From: Toxotes chatareus
Taxonomy: Eukaryota > Chordata > Actinopteri > Toxotidae
DNA length: 64,000 bases
NCBI GenBank assembly: GCA_016801885.1
Contig: CM028889.1
Location: 14,261,001-14,325,000, forward strand
Reading direction: 5' to 3'
Part shown: positions 57,991-64,000 of the stretch, piece by piece
Position numbering within the stretch: the stretch's first letter is position 1
Layout: every line of letters starts with the position of its first letter
The notes under the pieces: generated by a model
What the model was told of the DNA's origin: nothing
What the model saw: only the letters and a program-made list of their open reading frames with translations
Databases searched by the model: none
Program-made: the position numbers and the translations under genes

Positions 57991-58386
57991 TCACCAGTTC
58001 CTGTGTTGAAGACCATACTCAATATCCAGTGGCTGGGATGGTGGTGAAAATACGCACACTCCTGCTCATGCACACAGTTGTGGACACCCTTGCCCCTTGC
58101 CTCACGCAAACTTAGCTACACAAACACAACATATACACACACACAGACACACTGAGCCAGTCATCACAATCAATAACAGAGCAAATAAAAAAACAATTAG
58201 ATGTTTTATGATCAACTGTGATTTCAATAATAACATTGTGTGTGAGGAATGCTGTGCCTCTCATTTTCTGATCCCCCTCACATTTTTGTTGCTACACTTG
58301 AGACAAATTGTAGCAAATAAAATATAATTCCGATGGTCACACTGCGGACAGTCACAGAATCCCCACTTGCTGGATGACTAATGAAA

Positions 58387-58404
58387 TGTGTGTGTGTGTG
58401 TGTG
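58387..58404 (+). repeat. (TG)9 microsatellite
   Basis: 18 bases of TG dinucleotide. Confidence 0.93.
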
Positions 58405-58409
58405 AATGC

Positions 58410-59335
58410 GTGTGGGAGTGTGCATCAATCTTCTTCCCAGGCAGCTGTTAACCTTCCAGGTTTGAATGAGAAACAGGTGGTGGGGCCAAGTACACACTCT
58501 TGGCTCGGAGGAAACACCAAAACAGTATAATAGCTGACATGTTGCTAATAATGCCCTAAACATTGCCTGATGAGTCGAGGCGTTTGTATGTTTTGTGTAC
58601 TATATATTTCGTTTGCTGCCATATTACAAATGAGCTAAAGTGTAGCACACTTACTGTATGAAAACCTGGTTTTCTCATTCTGAGTTGCTTCTTTGCCCCA
58701 CTTTACCCAGCGAGTATTTTGACGTTGAATAAATAGTTGTTAAATCAAGATGATACTTGCACAACACCCTGCTCATATGTTGACACTTCTGTAAATATAG
58801 CAACACAACAAAAATTGCAGCGACATCTGCTGTCATCCAAAGCTTCTCATTTTATCATCTTGTGAAAACAGGGCCTAAATATCTTGATGGTATTTGTTCA
58901 AAACAGTTTGCTGAGAAAAAAAATGTGAATTCCCTATCCTAGTACAATGTTATGTTGTGAAATGTGAAATGGAGCCACACATAAAATGTTGGTATGTTGT
59001 TGTTGGTGTAAAATGTTGTTGCATGGTGCAGCTTGCTCCTACTTGTCTTTTCTTTTCTGCATTCATTTTTCTGTTTCTTTTATTCCCCACTTTTTGTCAG
59101 CCTCTTCATCTGTGATTACTTGTCCTTTGTTCTTGCCCACTTCTCCTTTTCCTACCTTCCATTCCTCCATCCCCCTCTCTTTCTGTCCATCTGTATATGT
59201 TGCTCTCTCTATGTTGGCACGTGCATCGCTGTTCCCCTGTTGGTTCTTGGCCAGCCCCCCCCCCAGTCCTCTGTTCTCGCTCTTGTTCATCCACCCCCAC
59301 CTTCCTCCTCCTCCTCTTCTTCTTCCCATTTTGCA
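58410..59335. other. Non-coding sequence, pyrimidine-rich in its second half
   Basis: 59040-59335 is strongly C/T-rich on the plus strand, with a C-run at about 59254-59263 and TCC-rich words at 59296-59330. This keeps several frames open (up to 151 codons at 58986-59441). The low complexity makes these frames unconvincing as genes. Confidence 0.5.
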
Positions 59336-59339
59336 TGTG

Positions 59340-59570
59340 TGCCAGGGTCCGGGGGGCTCGGCACAGTGTACAGCCCAGTGGCCTAAAAGTGAATACTTAC
59401 GTAATTGCCAACTGTCTCCAATCATTAGGGGCAGCCCTTAAAAAAGACATGCTTCGCCGACAGCTGCGTCCCCTCGCCTTTGCCAGCCTTTCAGATCGCA
59501 TTTGTTTTAAAGGACTCGTCCGCATTATATTTAACCCTGTGCACTGTGGATGATGGGGGAAATAGATAAA
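59340..59570. promoter_or_regulatory. Candidate conserved non-coding block
   Basis: CpG-containing unique block: ACTTACGTAATTGCC near 59396, TCCAATCATTAGGGGC near 59416, GCTTCGCCGACAGCTGCG near 59451 and CTCGTCCGCATTATATTTAA near 59515. The sharp contrast to the pyrimidine tract before it supports a distinct element; function inferred. Confidence 0.3.
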
Positions 59571-59894
59571 GGGTACACTATTTATGCAGAGTAATATGAA
59601 GTATGTAGGAAAGCAGAGTATAGATTTTCTCAGAGCGTGACGTGAACTAAGACGGAGGATGTTTATGTGTAGTATTACTTACTAACTGATTTTGGGAGCT
59701 GACTTTATAAACAGCAGGTCAGTCACTGCACAATAATTACCACGGCATGTGCAGCAAAAGTGTCTTGCATTGTCCATGCATATCTTGCATGACATCTTTC
59801 TGTGTGTAATAATCACAGTGACATGTTTATTGTTTTTGAATTGCGGAACATGGTTGAAAATATCTTTTTCCTAACTACATACATGTAATTGAAA

Positions 59895-60010
59895 TACTGC
59901 AGTGCATTAACGGGTAGGACATTCAGGGTCTTGCTCAAAGGAGACATCACTGCCTCAGGGGTCAGACCTTTGACCTTTCATGTGCATTATTTTTTCAACC
60001 AGCAGGCCTC
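59895..60010. repeat. Fragment of a GCTCAAGG-type dispersed repeat
   Basis: GGTAGGACATTCAGGGTCTT near 59913, TTGCTCAAAGGAGAC near 59931 and GACCTTTGACCTTTCATG near 59965 resemble an old teleost repeat (GGTCTTGCTCAAGG and then a B-box-like end). The possible relative at 23855-23935 is in the same orientation. Confidence 0.4.
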
Positions 60011-60305
60011 ATAGTAGTGCATTCCGCATGAACAACGAGGACTTAAGCTTTGTTGCTTCTCCTGCATGAATTCTCAGTTTAATCCACTGATATAATGTGA
60101 GAAATTAAGGTTGAGATGTGCTCAGAAGAGACTCATTTGTTTGTATTAACTACTGACAGTTCCCTGCCAGTTCCTGCTGAGAGATGAATGTACATTTTAT
60201 TTCCGTGCTTTCAGAGAGACCTCCCACAGTATGGTTAGTGACAGCTGGGTCAGGTCCCCACATATCGGGGACACAGCTGCCCTGCAGACATGTACTCTCA
60301 CACAT

Positions 60306-60325
60306 ACACACACACACACACACAC
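60306..60325 (+). repeat. (AC)10 microsatellite
   Basis: 20 bases of AC dinucleotide. Confidence 0.94.
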
Positions 60326-60639
60326 TCCCTTGCACCAGGCAAACAGGAACAGGAAAGCAGAGCATCTGAACAGCCTCGGAGCACAAACATACGACCATAT
60401 TTCTGTTGCCTGACAAAAACCATGTATCTGCAAAAAGATATTTCAACAAAGAACAAATGAATGCTTATTTTCACACTGATACCCATGTGTTTTACAGAAA
60501 ATCTGACAATACAAGAGGTTTCAAAGGACCATAAATGGCCATGAACATTTTCAACTTAGGACAGAAAAGTAATGTGTTCAAATCATTTTACTTGATTTAA
60601 ATTTACCCACAGTTATCAGAAGTATTTCTGAATTGGTGT

Positions 60640-60886
60640 TTAACTCCTTGGCTGGTAAACACGTTGCCTAAGGAATGCCCCTGGAGGGGCATGCAGCCAC
60701 TGCATGGGGTCAGGGGGCGGGGGGGCGTGTTTTGCTGATGCTATCGTACTGACATTTGTTTTACAAAATTCAGTTTAGATACATTTTTATTCATTGCTTT
60801 CTCTATGATTGCTAATGATTGATAAAAAATGTGTGGTGTTGGAGCTTCTCAAGGGAGGTATGCAAGGACAAGTTTGAGAACCACTG
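60640..60886. mobile_element. hAT-type (Charlie-like) terminal fragment
   Basis: AGTTTGAGAACCACTG at 60871-60886 is the reverse complement of CAGTGGTTCTCAAACT, the characteristic terminal inverted repeat of Charlie-group hAT transposons. Upstream is a G-rich tract (GGGGGCGGGGGGGCGTG near 60713) and an internal GAATGCCCCTGGAGGGGCAT (60673-60692) inverted word. The opposite terminus was not found, so the element is truncated or very short; no transposase is present. Confidence 0.55.
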
Positions 60887-61239
60887 TATTAGTCACAACA
60901 GCTGTAACTAGCACAACTAACACTCATGATTCATGCTGTGGTCAGGTATAACTAAACGGACTAGCAAAGTTGAAAAATGAAATACAATACAGTTTCACAG
61001 GCTTATTTTTGCCTTTCTTTAACACATATGTCATTTTGACATATAGCATGGCATCTCTAACACTTGCTACAACGGGCTGACAAAATGCAAGAATGCCTCT
61101 TTTAGATGGCAACTTTTCTACACTGACTGTGGTAACAGAAACCAGAGGGAAGAACCAAATGAAGCAAAATGCCAAAATAGGATTGTGCCGGCAGTCCATA
61201 CCCACTGAGTCAGATGCGAAGTGTTAAACTAGCGACAAG

Positions 61240-61700
61240 TCCTTCAAATTAAATGGCATAATACATCTTTTGTCCATGTCCCCTAGAACAACATTTAGGA
61301 ATGATTTCCTCTCTGATGCCCGCACTGGCAGGGGGACATCATTTATCTCTGTGCTCCAAAACCATCACAAATCACTGTTAAAACTGAATCTGTTTCATGA
61401 TGCAACAACACTGTGGTTAAGGTTTGGTTAGGGTTAGGCATGAAAAAGATTTTAGGGACGGTAAGGTTTAGGGAGAGATCATGGTTTGGGTGAAAATGAT
61501 TTCATTTTAGTTAGTGGACCTTTGCTGTCATGGTTAAAATTATAACCCTGTGGCTAAGGTTAGGGAACAATCATGGTCATGCTTTAAAAAAAAAAAAAAA
61601 AAAAACAACAACAACAAAAGGCAGTGCTGATTGACAGTCAACAGTTTTGTTGACCCATGCATCCACCATGAGGACGGTAGTAACACTGGTAGCCACTGAA
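61240..61700 (+). repeat. Dispersed repeat, copy B (partner at 22.16-22.58 kb)
   Basis: Same orientation and order of words as the 22-kb copy: TTTTGTCCATGTCC, GGGGACATCATTTATCTCTG, ATCACAAATCACTGTTAAAA, GGGAGAGATCATGGTTTGGG, GGACCTTTGCTGTCATGG and GGTCATGCTTTA. This copy keeps GGTTTGGTTAGGGTTAGGC near 61422 and contains a poly-A run with CAA repeats at 61586-61619 that is absent from copy A. Confidence 0.7.
61586..61619 (+). repeat. A20 plus (CAA)n insertion
   Basis: Twenty adenines followed by CAACAACAACAAAAG inside copy B of the dispersed repeat. It marks a microsatellite that arose after copies A and B diverged, or the tail of a nested retroposition. Confidence 0.92.
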
Positions 61701-61969
61701 ACACATTTATTCTTCACTTTCCTTGTTTTAAGTTATACTCATGTACTGCACAATGTGGTGAACTCAAACTACTTTCAGAACGTACCTTGTTTTGCTCGGA
61801 CTGAAGGAATTTGAGTTGTCTTGAAAAAAAAGTGATGTGCAAATAAGTGTGTCAGGCTGACGGCTTGTGTAAACGGTCCCCTAACAGAAGCTCAGAGGGC
61901 CATGAATCAACCATGAAGGATAATCAAATCAAATGCAAATGTGGTTTGTTTGAATTTTTTTCTGTTGCT

Positions 61970-62100
61970 GATGCTTGATGCCCTAAGGGCCCCTGTCAGT
62001 TGTACAGGGAGGGGCCGTACATAATGAGGGGTCACGCTCGAGGGGCCTTTTGTAAACATGGTGAGTGGGAGCCCTTTTCTCGGGGACAAGATTGTGGAAT
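61970..62100. promoter_or_regulatory. Candidate conserved non-coding block
   Basis: GTACAGGGAGGGGCCGTACA at 61999-62018 and ATGAGGGGTCACGCTCGAGG near 62024 form a CpG-containing block. TGTACAGGGAGGGGCCGTACA is a partial inverted repeat (GTAC at both ends). Function inferred. Confidence 0.22.
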
Positions 62101-62149
62101 TAGTCCAAGACAAAGGGACGTGTGAGCAAGGAGGACCCTCATCCCCTTG

Positions 62150-62171
62150 CACACACACACACACACACACA
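62150..62171 (+). repeat. (CA)11 microsatellite
   Basis: 22 bases of CA dinucleotide. Confidence 0.95.
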
Positions 62172-62179
62172 AACCACCT

Positions 62180-63270
62180 CCTACCACCTTTGTCCTTTTC
62201 ACTCTCCATCCTTGTGCAAACCCTTTTTATTCATGGGACTATGTATGTGCGTGAGACATCTAGCGAGGGGCCCAGGGGAGGTGAGTGGGGGCTCCCAGGC
62301 CTTTGGGGTGAAAACTGGATTTTGATATTGATATGCTACAGTTGGACATTTCTGGAAATCTGGGAAAGCTTTCCAAAACTGGGCTAACAGCCAACAGATC
62401 TACGGCCATCTGTTCTTGTGCAGAGAAAGTGATGATGTCTTAGGTGTATTTTGAGAGCACTGTCCTTCTTTAATCTTTTATTTATTAAAAGAAGGTTTGC
62501 TTCCTTTGGATAAATAGAAAGGTTTTCTTTTCTGTAAGACATTTTTACAGGTTTCACATTCACATTGTCACATATGAGAGCAGTTGACATTCTAACTCTG
62601 TGTCCTTAGTTGTAAATCAACAGTCCTTATTATCATGTGGCTGCAACCTACAAATGTATATGTATAAAATTACTAAAATGAACCCAAGGTCAAATAAACA
62701 TGTGTTATTGAACGATCTCTGATACGTTCAATAACCAGTATCCATTTCTCCCTTGAAATGGATATTTTCAAAGTTAAAGTCTTTTTAGGAAGAAGATTTC
62801 ATCTTAGTGTTTCCCCATTTAGCTGGGATGAAGGGACAGGATTTGCCTGTGCTGAATGACAAAATATGTATTTGTTGTTAACATTCCTGACAGTGGAAAA
62901 CAATAGAAAGCTTTTATTCGAAGTGTTAAAATATTTGTTAAACATAGGCCACATCTAAATCCAAACTATATAATTTTTCAGAAACACTTTGTTAAATTTG
63001 ATTGTTTGAAGATGGAAGTATAAAAAGTTGTAGCTTGTATAAGTATTTGAGATTGAAAAGTTTCAGAAAAAAAATGCAAAAAAAACCCCTTCAAAACCTT
63101 CACACGAGAGTCATGGCTTGTTTACAGTAATGATGCCCTCCATGGTCACCACAGAGTGTTAAACTGTGATGTGAGACAAAAAGTATATATGGATCGTTCC
63201 TCAATTCTGCCTCAGAAGGGAAACCACTAAAAACAAGAGGTGTGGTCTCTGATTGTATGCAATTTAGTTA
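62180..63270. other. Non-coding sequence, nothing recognised
   Basis: 62230-62320 is GC-balanced and might be conserved. The remainder is unique AT-rich DNA with a short A-run at 63066-63087. No gene or transposon ends. Confidence 0.5.
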
Positions 63271-63271
63271 G

Positions 63272-63485
63272 TACACTGTTGCCCATAAAGTTGGAATAAT
63301 TTTGTTTCCAGACACATTCCTCTTTTTTATTCCTATTTTTACACATCAGTAATCACTTTGGAAGTGATTGATCAGTTACATTTTGAGAAGATATACACTT
63401 TATTTAAGAATAAATCACATTGTCACAATCATTTCATGAGAAGAGGGAAAATATATTTTATTCCAACTTTATGGGCAACGGTGTA
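63272..63485. mobile_element. Tc1/mariner-type MITE, 214 bp with TA ends
   Basis: The left end TACACTGTTGCCCATAAAGT (63272-63291) continues with TGGAATAA. The right end, read on the minus strand, is TACACCGTTGCCCATAAAGT and also continues with TGGAATAA, so 28-bp terminal inverted repeats differ at one base. The outer TA at each end is the expected TA target-site duplication. Internal DNA (AATCACTTTGGAAGTGATT near 63351) is a smaller palindrome. There is no coding capacity; mobilisation would need a transposase in trans. Confidence 0.9.
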
Positions 63486-64000
63486 GTTAACCCTCTAGCT
63501 AGCTCAAGTTACTGTTGCTTCTCTCTAGTAGAACATGGGTGGTGTAATTTTTACAGATGACTTTACTGTGACACACCTGCAGCAGAGATGGTATCAGACT
63601 TGATTGAAATGAGTATTGTTGCACTTTGAATAACAAGGGATGGATGTATCACACTGGTTTCACACTGACACACATTACTTGACACGTGGTGCACACATAT
63701 AAACATACTGTTTGCTGCTTTTGTCTTTGTGGGCATGTCTCATTCTCTGTTCATTCTCTTTTAAATCAACCAAGAACAGAACTTCCCACTTGTTTTTATA
63801 TACATAATCTCAGAAGTGTTTGCTGGAGTGATTGATTTTTATTCAATCATAAATCATCATGATAATGACATGATTCGGACAGAAAACTTTAATCACATAA
63901 AGTTATAAAAACCGTAAAACACACAATAAAGCTAAGGCTTATTTCCAGTGTAGTCCACCCTCAAACATTTTATAGCTTTTGGAAGTCACATCTGAGGGTG
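63486..64000. other. Non-coding sequence, nothing recognised
   Basis: Unique AT-rich DNA up to the window edge, without a gene or repeat ends. Confidence 0.5.

Noticed and set aside
58986..59441. 151-codon plus-strand frame and overlapping 117-120-codon frames.
   Set aside because: The region is a C/T-rich low-complexity tract, which removes stop codons in several phases on both strands. The predicted proteins are biased (Ser/Pro/Leu/Phe) without a domain.

Overview
This window reads as non-coding vertebrate DNA, most probably from a ray-finned (teleost) fish. The evidence is AT-rich sequence with long CA/TG, TC and trinucleotide microsatellites, several dispersed repeats of types I associate with teleosts, and no dense or operon-like coding. 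I recognise no protein-coding exon, tRNA gene or rRNA gene. The longest open frames outside the satellite (about 156 codons) have no recognisable domain and look like chance. The window is best viewed as a gene desert or the interior of a very large intron.

Layout. 1-24.25 kb: unique non-coding sequence with microsatellites and scattered GC-balanced, low-repeat blocks that look like candidate conserved non-coding elements. It also holds dispersed repeats: one copy of a composite repeat at 15.58-16.54 kb, a target-site-flanked foldback element at 18.58-18.97 kb, a LINE/SINE-like 3' tail near 19.9 kb, and others at 21.7, 22.2 and 23.9 kb. 24.25-24.58 kb: a nearly perfect 149-bp direct duplication. 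24.76-24.86 kb: an alternating TA/TG tract. 24.87-38.27 kb: a 13.4-kb tandem array of an approximately 75-bp AT-rich monomer (about 175-180 copies), the dominant feature. 38.28-41.0 kb: a dispersed element with a GGGCCC start and AGCGCC motifs, followed by related repeat fragments. 43.2-45.1 kb: a second, larger copy of the composite repeat, with mirrored tRNA-like modules. 45.1-64 kb: unique sequence with candidate regulatory blocks (the strongest by eye at 56.2-56.7 kb), a second copy of the 22-kb repeat at 61.2-61.7 kb, a hAT-type terminus at 60.89 kb and a short TA-flanked MITE at 63.27-63.49 kb.

The main discovery candidate is the 75-bp satellite. Each monomer carries a CTATACTATGAC box, a TATGACATTTTGAGGTC box, a palindromic A-tract/T-tract core and one of two alternative linkers. 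Blocks of about 10 and about 15-16 monomers have been duplicated inside the array. The dispersed element that abuts its right edge contains one isolated stretch closely matching the conserved part of the monomer, which suggests the satellite grew from that element or a relative of it. All functional statements about regulatory blocks are inference from composition only, because no alignment could be run.
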